64,000 nucleotides of DNA from Caulobacterales bacterium (GTDB lineage: Bacteria > Pseudomonadota > Alphaproteobacteria > Caulobacterales > Caulobacteraceae). This document shows, one piece after another, positions 36,265 to 45,732 of this stretch. Numbering within the stretch: the stretch's first letter is position 1; every line of letters starts with the position of its first letter. A model generated the notes under the pieces. It saw only the letters and a list, made by a program, of their open reading frames with translations. It did no database searches and was not told where the DNA came from. Where the stretch lies: contig JAFLCS010000001.1 of NCBI GenBank assembly GCA_017302105.1, positions 1-64,000 on the forward strand. The letters are read 5' to 3'. The position numbers were made by a program, and so were the translations under genes.

Positions 36265-36447
36265 ATGACCGGAAAAAAACCCGGATCAAACACAGGCCGC
36301 AATGGCGGCATCTACCAAGAAGTCGGACCGCGTGGCGGGGCCAAGCCCAATTACGCGACAGTGCCGGATTACCGCCGCCTTCCCCCGACGACTTCGCCTG
36401 GGTCGACGTGGAAGCCTACGCGTCGCACCCCTGACAGCAAGCGATAA
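36265..36447 (+). CDS. Small conserved-looking protein, YjzC-like
   Basis: A 60-aa basic protein behind a very good AAAGGAG ribosome binding site eight bases before the ATG. It begins MTGKKPGSNTGRNGGIYQEV and continues with GPRGG and VPDYRRLPPTTSPGSTW, ending in PDSKR. The NGGIYQEVGPRGG and RRLPPT...GSTW blocks recall small YjzC-like proteins common in bacterial accessory DNA; this is from memory and untested here. It looks disordered, glycine- and proline-rich, without membrane segments. The stop is followed after 11 bases by the next tiny gene, so the two form an operon. Confidence 0.75.
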   Translation: MTGKKPGSNTGRNGGIYQEVGPRGGAKPNYATVPDYRRLPPTTSPGSTWKPTRRTPDSKR

Positions 36448-36458
36448 GGGGGATTGGC

Positions 36459-36593
36459 ATGGTTACCATTCCAACCCGACCGTCCCATCCGGAACGCCCT
36501 GCGTTTCCCGATCGGCCGACTTTTCCCCGAAAGCCTTCAACTCCGACGATTCCCGACCGGCCTCTGCCGCCGGGACGCCCGGACTGGCGATAA
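36459..36593 (+). CDS. 44-aa protein with proline at every third residue
   Basis: Begins MVTIPTRPSHPERPAFPDRP and ends PDWR. Proline occupies residues 5, 8, 11 and so on to 41, thirteen consecutive triplets without a break, with one extra proline at 37. All four proline codons are used, so this is not a fresh DNA repeat expansion but a pattern held at protein level. The other positions are rich in Arg, Thr, Ser, Phe and Asp, with net positive charge. Such a chain would form a left-handed polyproline II helix. The ribosome binding site is AAGGGGG about seven bases upstream. An intrinsic terminator begins six bases after the stop. The family and function are unknown. Confidence 0.72.
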   Translation: MVTIPTRPSHPERPAFPDRPTFPRKPSTPTIPDRPLPPGRPDWR

Positions 36594-36599
36594 CCTAAT

Positions 36600-36631
36600 G
36601 TGGGCGGCCAATCTGGTCGCCCACCCTTTTT
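36600..36631 (+). terminator. Intrinsic terminator of the two-gene small-protein operon
   Basis: A ten-pair stem (GTGGGCGGCC 36600-36609 with GGTCGCCCAC 36615-36624, one G-T wobble) and a five-base loop AATCT, followed by CC and five T (36627-36631). This is a textbook rho-independent terminator and the clearest in the window. Confidence 0.88.
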
Positions 36632-36637
36632 CTAAAA

Positions 36638-36657
36638 TGCGGGGACACCCGCAAGGA
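36638..36657 (+). promoter_or_regulatory. Leader hairpin touching a ribosome binding site
   Basis: TGCGGG (36638-36643) pairs with CCCGCA (36648-36653) around GACA. The last base of the stem is the first A of AAGGA (36653-36657), the Shine-Dalgarno sequence of the gene at 36668. The hairpin could modulate translation; this is inferred from position only. Confidence 0.4.
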
Positions 36658-36667
36658 CATCTCAAAA

Positions 36668-36871
36668 ATGCGCTACTATGTTAATCGCAACAGCCAGCCG
36701 AACGGCGACCATGAAGTGCACACCTATACTTGCACGCACGGACCCGCTGATCATAATCGCGAGTACCTCGGTGAGTTCAGCGGCTGCGCTCTAGCGGTTC
36801 GCGAGGCCAAGCGAACGTACCGGACGGCCAATGGCTGCTACTATTGCTCAAACGCCTGTCACACCTCGTGA
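36668..36871 (+). CDS. Small cysteine/histidine-rich protein
   Basis: A 67-aa protein beginning MRYYVNRNSQPNGDHEVH and ending GCYYCSNACHTS. It has cysteines at 22, 40, 57, 60 and 64 and histidines at 15, 18, 24, 29 and 65. The C-terminal CYYCSNACH could bind zinc or form disulfides. I recall similar short proteins ending in CHTS from many bacterial accessory regions, usually unannotated. It has an AAGGA ribosome binding site. It lies after the terminator, so it is probably transcribed separately from the two genes before it. The stop codon lies within a hairpin (36855-36875). Confidence 0.8.
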   Translation: MRYYVNRNSQPNGDHEVHTYTCTHGPADHNREYLGEFSGCALAVREAKRTYRTANGCYYCSNACHTS

Positions 36872-36885
36872 CAGGGATAGAATTG

Positions 36886-36908
36886 GGGTGCGAACGGCGT
36901 TCGCATCC
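36886..36908. terminator. Hairpin between convergent genes, possible bidirectional terminator
   Basis: GGGTGCGAAC (36886-36895) pairs with GTTCGCATCC (36899-36908) around GGC, ten pairs with one wobble. It lies between the CHTS-type protein gene and the convergent clpB stop at 36918. A second perfect hairpin, CCTGTCAC (36855-36862) with GTGACAGG (36868-36875), sits just before it. No clear T tract follows on either strand. Confidence 0.5.
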
Positions 36909-36917
36909 CGATATTCC

Positions 36918-39503
<2,586 letters not shown>

Positions 39504-39577
39504 GGCGTATCCCTTCGAGAAGCGGATCTGACCGAACACGCCCTCATGCAAGCGACGCGCCGGTTCTTCAGGAGCTG

Positions 39578-39605
39578 AGATGGTGTGGCTAAAGCGCCAC
39601 GCAAG
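39578..39605 (-). promoter_or_regulatory. Heat-shock (RpoH, sigma-32 type) promoter of clpB
   Basis: Read on the minus strand: CTTGCGT (39605-39599), a 13-base spacer, then CACCATCT (39585-39578). This is the same layout as the dnaK promoter (CTTGCGG-N13-TCCCATAT), differing at one -35 and three -10 positions. The transcript would begin about 65 bases before the TTG start, so the in-frame ATG at 39551 would still be transcribed but is not needed. Confidence 0.75.
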
Positions 39606-39676
39606 GGTCGTGTCCGGGATTTCACAGAACGTGCGTATCCCCTAGTGTCGAGCCGATCATTTGAGAGGGTGAGGTT

Positions 39677-40081
39677 ATGCAAAACTGGACCGGATGGATG
39701 CTCGGCGCGGCCCTGATCGGCCTGGCCGCCTGTGGGCGTGCGGATGAGGCGTCGCCCCCTGAGGCCGAGGCCCCGGCGGCGGAAGCGGCGACCACCCCGG
39801 CGGCGGGCGAAACAACGGCTTCAACGACGACCCCGGGGGAGCTGGAGGTCGGGTTCGACCGGCCCGGCTACGACATTGCCACATCATACGACGCCGCCGA
39901 CGCCGAGGCTTGCCGCGCCCAGTGCGTGGCGAACGCCGAATGTCTGGCCTTCACCTGGGTCCAGGCCGGGGTCCAGGCCGAGACACCGGTGTGCTGGCTG
40001 AAGAGCGAGGCCCCCGGAACGGTCGAGGCGGAATGGGCGACCTCGGGCGTGATGCCGGACCGCCAGCCGGCCGCCGAATAG
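39677..40081 (+). CDS. Lipoprotein with a PAN/Apple-like domain
   Basis: A 134-aa lipoprotein: signal peptide with lipobox LAAC (C19-20 region), a disordered Ala/Glu/Thr/Pro linker to about residue 55, and a C-terminal PAN-like domain. The latter begins FDRPGYDIATSYDAADAEACRAQC and has the alternating cysteines CRAQCVANAECLAFTW ... VCWLKS expected for disulfides. PAN domains bind protein or carbohydrate, so this may be an envelope adhesion or binding module. It is divergent from clpB. A second lipoprotein follows 22 bases downstream. Confidence 0.78.
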   Translation: MQNWTGWMLGAALIGLAACGRADEASPPEAEAPAAEAATTPAAGETTASTTTPGELEVGFDRPGYDIATSYDAADAEACRAQCVANAECLAFTWVQAGVQAETPVCWLKSEAPGTVEAEWATSGVMPDRQPAAE

Positions 40082-40103
40082 AAATCTCAACGGAGAGACT
40101 GCG

Positions 40104-40559
40104 ATGACGATGCGAACCGCCCTGATTCTGGCCGGGGCCCTGGCCTTGAGCGCTTGCTCCCAGCCGGCTGCCGACGATGCGGCGACGGAGGCCGCGGGCG
40201 ACACTGCCGCCGCTGACAGCACGACGGGCGCGGGGGCGGACGCCTCGGTCCAGGCCGCGTCCCTGACGCCGGAACAGGCCGATCAGGCCTTCCGCTGCAA
40301 CGCCCTGTTCACGGCGGTGGTGGCGGGGCGGATCGGCGGCCAGATGGAGCCGCTGCCGGCCGATCTGGACGGCGCGGTGCGGACCTCGGGCGCCGCCTTC
40401 TGGAACGACCGCGAACAGGCGGCGATCGCGGCCCTGGGCCTGACGCCCGAGGAAGCGACCGCCCGCGTGGCCCAGGCTGCGGAGGGGGTGGTCGGACGCC
40501 GAACCCTGTCGGAACAGGACCTGGTGGACCTGAGAGGCTGCGTCGACGCAATGGGGTAG
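40104..40559 (+). CDS. Hypothetical lipoprotein
   Basis: A 151-aa protein with a lipoprotein signal (MTMRTALILAGALALSAC), a disordered Ala/Asp/Thr linker and a helical C-terminal domain of about 90 residues with two cysteines (FRCNALF and LRGCVDAMG) that could pair. I do not recognise the domain. It follows the PAN-type lipoprotein on the same strand and is probably co-transcribed, which suggests both act in the same envelope compartment. Confidence 0.7.
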   Translation: MTMRTALILAGALALSACSQPAADDAATEAAGDTAAADSTTGAGADASVQAASLTPEQADQAFRCNALFTAVVAGRIGGQMEPLPADLDGAVRTSGAAFWNDREQAAIAALGLTPEEATARVAQAAEGVVGRRTLSEQDLVDLRGCVDAMG

Positions 40560-40631
40560 GCGGGCGAAACGCTTGCCCCTTTCGCCCGGACGGCGGCTAA
40601 TGCGTGGGCATATCCGACGAAAGGCGCGGCG

Positions 40632-41471
40632 ATGAACGTCGAACTGGCTGATGAGCGGTTTCTGATCCTGACGGACCGGTTCTCGATGGACCATGCCGAG
40701 GGGCGGGCCTCGACCAAGCGGATCGACGCCTTCGGAACGCTGGCCAAGGTCACCGGGTTTCTGACCAAGCCCAAGGAAGACGACTTCGAGCTGGTGTACC
40801 GCGAGCGGCGGCTGCAGCCGTTCTGGCGGCTGACCTGTGCGGCGGACTATCTGTACGAACGCACGCGCCGCTATGCGGTGAAGGTCCCGCCTGCGGTCGA
40901 GACCGTGGCCGCCTATGGCCAGACCCTGTCGGCAGTCGAGGGCGAGATCACCTTCGAAGGTCTGGAGACCTGCCGCGAGGCGGTCCGGAAAGAGAGCCTA
41001 TATGACGCCCTGACCAAACAGCCGGACGGGGCGCTGAGCCGCTATCTGCAATATGACGGCGTGGCCGTGGCCCCTGACGCCCTGCAGGCGGCGGCGGGCG
41101 AGGACACCATCGTGGTGCCGCCGGTGGCCAAGGCGCCGGAGCTGATCCGCGATGCGCTGTCGGGCGTGATCACCCGCATCGAGGCCGACCGGGTGCTGGA
41201 GGAGAAGATCCGGGTCAAGGCGGTGGAGCTGTACTATCGGCCGATCTACGCCTTCCGCTATCGCTGGCAGAACAAGGAGGCGATCGTGGAGTTCGACGGC
41301 CTGACCGGCGAGGTCAAGGCGGGCGGGTCGACCTTTGAAAGCTATCTGGGCAAGGTCATGGACCCGGCCTTTCTGATTGACGCCAGCGTCGAGGCCGCGA
41401 CCCTGTTCATCCCCGGCGCGCGCCTGGCCGAGATCATCGTCACCAAGGGGATTTCCCTGGCCAAGGGCTAG
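40632..41471 (+). CDS. Hypothetical protein
   Basis: A 279-aa protein not assigned to a family. It reads as real coding sequence: balanced composition, several beta-strand-like segments (DDFELVYRERRLQPFWRLTC, YYRPIYAFRYRWQNKEAIVEFDGLTGEVKAGG) and a final hydrophobic-amphipathic helix region (LIDASVEAATLFIPGARLAEIIV). A central acidic helix (AEDRVLEEK-like, about residue 190) is also visible. No signal peptide is evident, so it may be cytoplasmic or membrane-associated through the C-terminus. It follows the two lipoproteins after about 70 bases on the same strand. Confidence 0.6.
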   Translation: MNVELADERFLILTDRFSMDHAEGRASTKRIDAFGTLAKVTGFLTKPKEDDFELVYRERRLQPFWRLTCAADYLYERTRRYAVKVPPAVETVAAYGQTLSAVEGEITFEGLETCREAVRKESLYDALTKQPDGALSRYLQYDGVAVAPDALQAAAGEDTIVVPPVAKAPELIRDALSGVITRIEADRVLEEKIRVKAVELYYRPIYAFRYRWQNKEAIVEFDGLTGEVKAGGSTFESYLGKVMDPAFLIDASVEAATLFIPGARLAEIIVTKGISLAKG

Positions 41472-41502
41472 GCGCGGCGATCTCGCGCCCGACCAGGAAC
41501 CG

Positions 41503-42309
41503 CTAGATCCGGACGACGCGCGCGCCCGCCAGTTGATCCCAGAAGGGCACCGAACCCGAGGCGAGCAAGCCCATGAACAGGGCGAAGGGCCACAGGCCAA
41601 AGGCGATGGCGACGCCCGCGACGCCCGTCATCCAGGCCGACGATCCGCCAATATCGATCAAGCCCCGATAGGCCGCCAGATTGACCAGGCCAAGCGCCGC
41701 TGCCGGACCCCAGATGATCAAATTGCGGACCAGGGCCCGGACCAGACCGGCGGGTCTGCCGTTGGGCGATTGCACGCTTAACCGAACGATCCGCTTGCCG
41801 AGGCTGGCCCCGGTCAGGCCCTCAAACAGGATCAGCACAACCAAAAGCGCCGAGCCAAACAGATAATCCAGGTAAATCAACGGCTGGGTGACACGGAACT
41901 GCCCATCGACTGGCAGGATATAGAACCGCTGCGCGCCGGTGGCCTCTGCCAAATGCGCCTTCCGGTCGATCTCCGAGCCGAGCATGGATATCCGGCAGTC
42001 CGCGACAGCATCCGCACGAAAAGTCGTCGGATCACCCAAGACCTGGGCCTGGACCTCGGGTGACAGGCCCGCCACCGGCGCGGCCGGGTCAAAATTTGCG
42101 GGTGGGGCCTCGACGGGAAGACACTGGCTGAACGAGAGCGGAGCCTGTGCCATGCGTATCTGACCGTTGGTCAGACCGTAGCCGACGGCTGCGATGAAGC
42201 ACAGGCCGATGCCGATGATGCCCCAGTCAATCACGACCGCTCCAACTCGGCGCCAGAAATTGCCTTCGCCGCGCGGCGACGAGATTCGTTCCAGTGTGGT
42301 GGTCATCAA
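41503..42309 (-). CDS. RDD family membrane protein
   Basis: A 268-aa protein with three to five membrane helices and the RDD pattern: FWRRVGAVVIDWGIIGIGL (the R...D pair), then GLTGASLGKRIVRLSVQSPNGRPAG, and a late WDQLAGARVVRI that supplies the second D. A loop of about 90 residues between the first two helices (LTNGQIRMAQ to RVTQPL) is unusually large and faces one side of the membrane. RDD proteins have been linked to ion or solute transport, but the role is generally unknown. It lies 55 bases after rimM on the same strand, where trmD is found in many genomes. Confidence 0.85.
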   Translation of the reverse strand: MMTTTLERISSPRGEGNFWRRVGAVVIDWGIIGIGLCFIAAVGYGLTNGQIRMAQAPLSFSQCLPVEAPPANFDPAAPVAGLSPEVQAQVLGDPTTFRADAVADCRISMLGSEIDRKAHLAEATGAQRFYILPVDGQFRVTQPLIYLDYLFGSALLVVLILFEGLTGASLGKRIVRLSVQSPNGRPAGLVRALVRNLIIWGPAAALGLVNLAAYRGLIDIGGSSAWMTGVAGVAIAFGLWPFALFMGLLASGSVPFWDQLAGARVVRI

Positions 42310-42364
42310 CCCTCCCGATCGCGCGACACTGCTACACGTCGAAAGGCAAAAACAACCTTACCGA

Positions 42365-42883
42365 TTATTCGACCGGCGTGTCGTCGTCCGCCGGAACGAC
42401 GGCCAGCAGCCAGCCTGCGGGAATGTGAAGTTCCGGAACCGTTTCGCGCGTGAAGCCCAGATACCAACTCTGGCCACCGGCCGCAGGGGCGATTTCCAGA
42501 AGATCGCCGGCCCCGAAATTGGGAACCGACCTGACGCGGCCGAGCACCTCGCCCCCGGCGTCGCGGACCTCCAGCCCGATCAGATCGGCCAGATAGAATT
42601 CATCCTCGTCCGGTTCGGGCAGGCGGTCGCGTGGGACAAAGAGCTTGAGCCCGCGCAGGGCGTCGGCCTGTTCCTTGGTAGCGATCTCTTTGGTTCGGGC
42701 GACAATGCCCTTCTTGTCAGGCCGTGCGCCTGTGAGGGTCAGGCCGACGGAACCGTCGGCCCTCAACAACGGCGAATAGCCGACCAGGGCCATGCCATCG
42801 CCGGTGAAGGCGGTGATCTTGACCTCGCCGCGCACACCAAAGGCGCCACCGACCTGTCCGACCAGAATGAGATTGTCGCGCAT
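42365..42883 (-). CDS. rimM: Ribosome maturation factor RimM
   Basis: A 172-aa protein that helps assemble the 30S head by binding ribosomal protein uS19. It has the N-terminal RimM beta-barrel (LILVGQVGGAFGVRGEVKITAF) and a PRC-barrel C-terminal domain (EFYLADLIGLEVRDAGGEVLGRV). It lies 71 bases downstream of rpsP on the same strand, the usual ffh-rpsP-rimM order. The expected next genes trmD and rplS are absent here. Confidence 0.95.
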   Translation of the reverse strand: MRDNLILVGQVGGAFGVRGEVKITAFTGDGMALVGYSPLLRADGSVGLTLTGARPDKKGIVARTKEIATKEQADALRGLKLFVPRDRLPEPDEDEFYLADLIGLEVRDAGGEVLGRVRSVPNFGAGDLLEIAPAAGGQSWYLGFTRETVPELHIPAGWLLAVVPADDDTPVE

Positions 42884-42954
42884 GGACGCCTCATAGCAGA
42901 AGGGCGACGCCCGCGTGGACGCCGCCCTTCGATACCGTCACGAAACGGCGAGGA

Positions 42955-43500
42955 TCAGCCCTCGGCCTTCTCTTCTTCGGCGGCGGGCTCTTCAGCTGCC
43001 GGGGCCTCTGGCGCAGCGGCTTCAGCCGGAGCGGCTTCTTCAGCGGCCGGGGCCTCTTCTGCCGCGGCCTCGACGGGTGCGGCTTCTTCTTCAACCGGGG
43101 CCGGAGCGGCCGCAGCTTCGGCCTTGGCAGCGGCTTCGGCCTCAGCGCGGTCGGCCTCACGCTGGGCACGCTCGGCGGCGCGCTCTTCAGCCTTCTTGCC
43201 CGGCTTGGCCTTGTTCGGGTTGTTGCCGGCCTGCCACGTGACGGTCGCGCCCAGGGTCTCGTCCTGGCTCAGGAAGCGGGCGACGCGGTCGGTCGGCCGG
43301 GCGCCCTTGGACAGCCAGTGCTGGATGCGCTCGACGTTCAGATTGACGCGCTTCTGCTCGCCGTCGCGCGGCAGCATGGGGTTGTACGAGCCGACCTTTT
43401 CCAGGAAGCGGCCGTCACGAGGCGAGCGGCTGTCGGCGACGACGATGTGATAGTAGGGGCGCTTCTTGGCACCGCCACGGGCGAGACGAATCTTGAGCAT
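42955..43500 (-). CDS. rpsP: 30S ribosomal protein bS16 with a long acidic tail
   Basis: The first 85 or so residues are a standard S16 ([20 protein letters not shown], then [14 protein letters not shown]). The protein is 181 aa, about twice the usual length. Residues from about 95 on form first a basic/helical segment ([20 protein letters not shown]) and then a low-complexity Ala/Pro/Glu tail with EEAP/AEEA repeats to the end. Extended S16 tails occur in some Alphaproteobacteria, but this one is long. It is probably disordered and exposed on the 30S surface. It lies between ffh and rimM. Confidence 0.95.
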   Translation of the reverse strand: MLKIRLARGGAKKRPYYHIVVADSRSPRDGRFLEKVGSYNPMLPRDGEQKRVNLNVERIQHWLSKGARPTDRVARFLSQDETLGATVTWQAGNNPNKAKPGKKAEERAAERAQREADRAEAEAAAKAEAAAAPAPVEEEAAPVEAAAEEAPAAEEAAPAEAAAPEAPAAEEPAAEEEKAEG

Positions 43501-43518
43501 TTCAGGGGTCCTTGGGGT

Positions 43519-45045
43519 CTAGTCTTTCTTGGGAGGGAAACCGGGCAGGCCAGGCAGGCCGCCGGGATGTTGTCCGCCACCCAGAGCCGCCATGCGGTCC
43601 TGGAGGGCCTTGAGATCGGCCTCGGTGGGTTCAGGCATCTTGCCGCCGCCCATGGCTTTCAAGCGCGCCATGTCGGGGCCGCCCATGCCGCCGCCGCCCA
43701 TGCCGGTGAGCATCTTGGCCATCTGGCCGAAGCCCTTGCCGCCGTTCTTGCTCATCGCCTTGACCGCATCGGCCATCTGGCGGTGCTGTTTCAGAAGGCG
43801 GTTGATGTCGGCGACGTCGACCCCGGAACCGGCCGCGATGCGACGCTTGCGCGAGGCGTTGAGCAGATCCGGCTTTTTGCGCTCAGCCTTGGTCATGGAT
43901 GAGATGATCGCCTGCTGACGATCGATCATTCGGTCGTCCAGACCGGCCTGGGCCATCTGTCCCTTCATCTTGGCGACGCCGGGGAGCAGGCCCATGATGC
44001 CGTCTAGGCCCCCCATCTTTTTCATCTGGGAGAGCTGGTTGGCCAGGTCTTCGAGGTCGAACTTGCCCTGGGCGAGCTTGCGAGCGGCCTTCTCGGCCTT
44101 GGCTTGATCGAGATCCTGAGCGGCCTTTTCGACCAGGGCCACGATGTCGCCCTGTCCCAGGATACGGCCGGCCACACGGCGCGCATCGAAGGCGTCCAGA
44201 GCCTCGACCCCCTCGCCCGCGCCGAGGAACTTGACCGGCAGGCCAGTGACGGCGCGCATCGACAGGATGGCCCCGCCGCGGCCGTCACCGTCGGCGCGGG
44301 TCAGGATCAGGCCCGTCAGGGGCAGGCGTTCGTGGAAGGCCTGGGCGGTGCGCACCGCGTCCTGACCGGTCAGGCTGTCAGCGACCAGCAGGGTTTCGGT
44401 CGGCTTGGAGATGGCGGCGATCTCGGCCGCCTCAGCCATCAGGGCCTCGTCCAGGGTGGTGCGGCCGGCGGTATCCAGGATCAGGACGTCGAAGCCCTGA
44501 AGCTTGGCCGACTGCAGGGCGCGTTTGGCGATCTCGACGGCCGACTGGCCCGCCACGATCGGCAGGGTCTCGACCTCGACCTGTTTGCCCAGCGTCGCCA
44601 GCTGCTCCATGGCGGCCGGGCGGCGGGTGTCGAGCGAGGCCATCATGACCTTCTTGCGCTCGATCTTGGACAGGCGACGCGCCAGCTTGGCCGAGGTCGT
44701 GGTCTTGCCCGAGCCCTGCAGGCCGGCCATCAGAATGACCACCGGCGGGGTGGCGTTCAGGTTCAGCGCCTCGGGCGGATCGCCGCCCAGGGTCTCGATC
44801 AGGCCGTCGTGGACGATCTTGATGACCTGGTCGGCCGGCTTGACCGAGCGGATGACCTCTTCGCCGGTCGCCTTCTCGCGGGCCTTGGCAATGAAGTCCT
44901 TGACCACCGGCAGGGCGACGTCGGCCTCAAGCAGGGCCACGCGCACTTCGCGCATCGCCGCATCGACATCGCCTTCCGTCAGCACGCCGCGACCGGTGAT
45001 CCGGTCAAAAACGCCTGACAGCCGCTCGTTCAGAGCCTCGAACAT
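43519..45045 (-). CDS. ffh: Signal recognition particle protein Ffh
   Basis: A 508-aa SRP GTPase that binds signal peptides and 4.5S RNA and delivers nascent chains to FtsY. It has an N domain (FEALNERLSGVFDRITGRG), the G1 motif GLQGSGKTTTSAKLARRL, DTAGRTTLDEALMAE (G3), TRADGDGRGG (G4) and a methionine-rich M domain with the RNA-binding SRKRRIAAGSGV region. A glycine/methionine-rich C-terminus follows. It heads the ffh-rpsP-rimM cluster on the minus strand, with rpsP 18 bases downstream. The 222 bases on the other side, shared with a divergent lipoprotein gene, show no gene. Confidence 0.97.
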   Translation of the reverse strand: MFEALNERLSGVFDRITGRGVLTEGDVDAAMREVRVALLEADVALPVVKDFIAKAREKATGEEVIRSVKPADQVIKIVHDGLIETLGGDPPEALNLNATPPVVILMAGLQGSGKTTTSAKLARRLSKIERKKVMMASLDTRRPAAMEQLATLGKQVEVETLPIVAGQSAVEIAKRALQSAKLQGFDVLILDTAGRTTLDEALMAEAAEIAAISKPTETLLVADSLTGQDAVRTAQAFHERLPLTGLILTRADGDGRGGAILSMRAVTGLPVKFLGAGEGVEALDAFDARRVAGRILGQGDIVALVEKAAQDLDQAKAEKAARKLAQGKFDLEDLANQLSQMKKMGGLDGIMGLLPGVAKMKGQMAQAGLDDRMIDRQQAIISSMTKAERKKPDLLNASRKRRIAAGSGVDVADINRLLKQHRQMADAVKAMSKNGGKGFGQMAKMLTGMGGGGMGGPDMARLKAMGGGKMPEPTEADLKALQDRMAALGGGQHPGGLPGLPGFPPKKD

Positions 45046-45270
45046 TCACTCTCCTTTGGACACAAACGCCCTCAACCCCCGTGAACGTTCGCGTCGACGG
45101 GGGTCCTCCTCGACCTCAGCCAGCGTTCCGGGAACCGGAAGATGGGGTCGTGTCGAGGGAGGCGCGAGGGTTCACTTGCGCCGGAAGCGGCGGCTTATGA
45201 TGCAAAGCCGTCAGGAAATCAAGGTTGCGGCAGCGAACAGGCCGGGTAACGTCCAATCTGGAGGCGGATG

Positions 45271-45732
45271 ATGAAGCGAGTCCTGATCGGTGCGATGTGC
45301 CTGGCGGCCCTGAGCGCGTGCGACTTCCCCGGCGGCGGATCAAGCTCCGAGGGTCGCGCCCGCGCCACCCCCGGCGAGGCGACCGAGCTGGTCGACACCA
45401 TGGCCGCCAACAATCGCCTGCCCCAGCGCGACTACGTCTGCACCCTCGTCGGACCGAACGCCGAGGCCGATGCGCCCTACGGGACCGTGGGGGTCAATGC
45501 CGACACCTTCACGATGGTCATCAAGGAGGCGGGCCGGCGTGAAGGCCTGCTCCAGGTCAGCGACGATCGTCAGATCGAAGTCGACGGCGAACTGGCGGTG
45601 GTCGACGGCCAGGTGCGACGGATCACCCGCGCGCGGGTCAACTCCGAAGGCTCGACGGTCGAACTGGCCTTTGATTTTGCACCCGCCGGGTCTGACGGTC
45701 ACAACCGGATTGTGTGCCGGGCCGAAGCCTAG
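45271..45732 (+). CDS. Hypothetical lipoprotein
   Basis: A 153-aa protein with a lipoprotein signal (MKRVLIGAMCLAALSAC, lipidated cysteine about residue 17), a short Gly/Ser linker and a beta-rich domain. The domain has two cysteines, one near the start (RDYVCTLVG) and one near the end (NRIVCRAEA), probably a disulfide. No family is recognised. The second of two adjacent ATG codons is taken as start. Its stop overlaps that of the convergent lipoprotein in CTAG (45729-45732). Confidence 0.7.
   Translation: MKRVLIGAMCLAALSACDFPGGGSSSEGRARATPGEATELVDTMAANNRLPQRDYVCTLVGPNAEADAPYGTVGVNADTFTMVIKEAGRREGLLQVSDDRQIEVDGELAVVDGQVRRITRARVNSEGSTVELAFDFAPAGSDGHNRIVCRAEA

Noticed and set aside
36454-36684. 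A 76-codon frame overlapping the Pro-x-x gene
   Set aside because: It runs through the intrinsic terminator, has an irregular composition and a poor start. The 44-aa frame has better spacing, periodicity and a stop just before the terminator.
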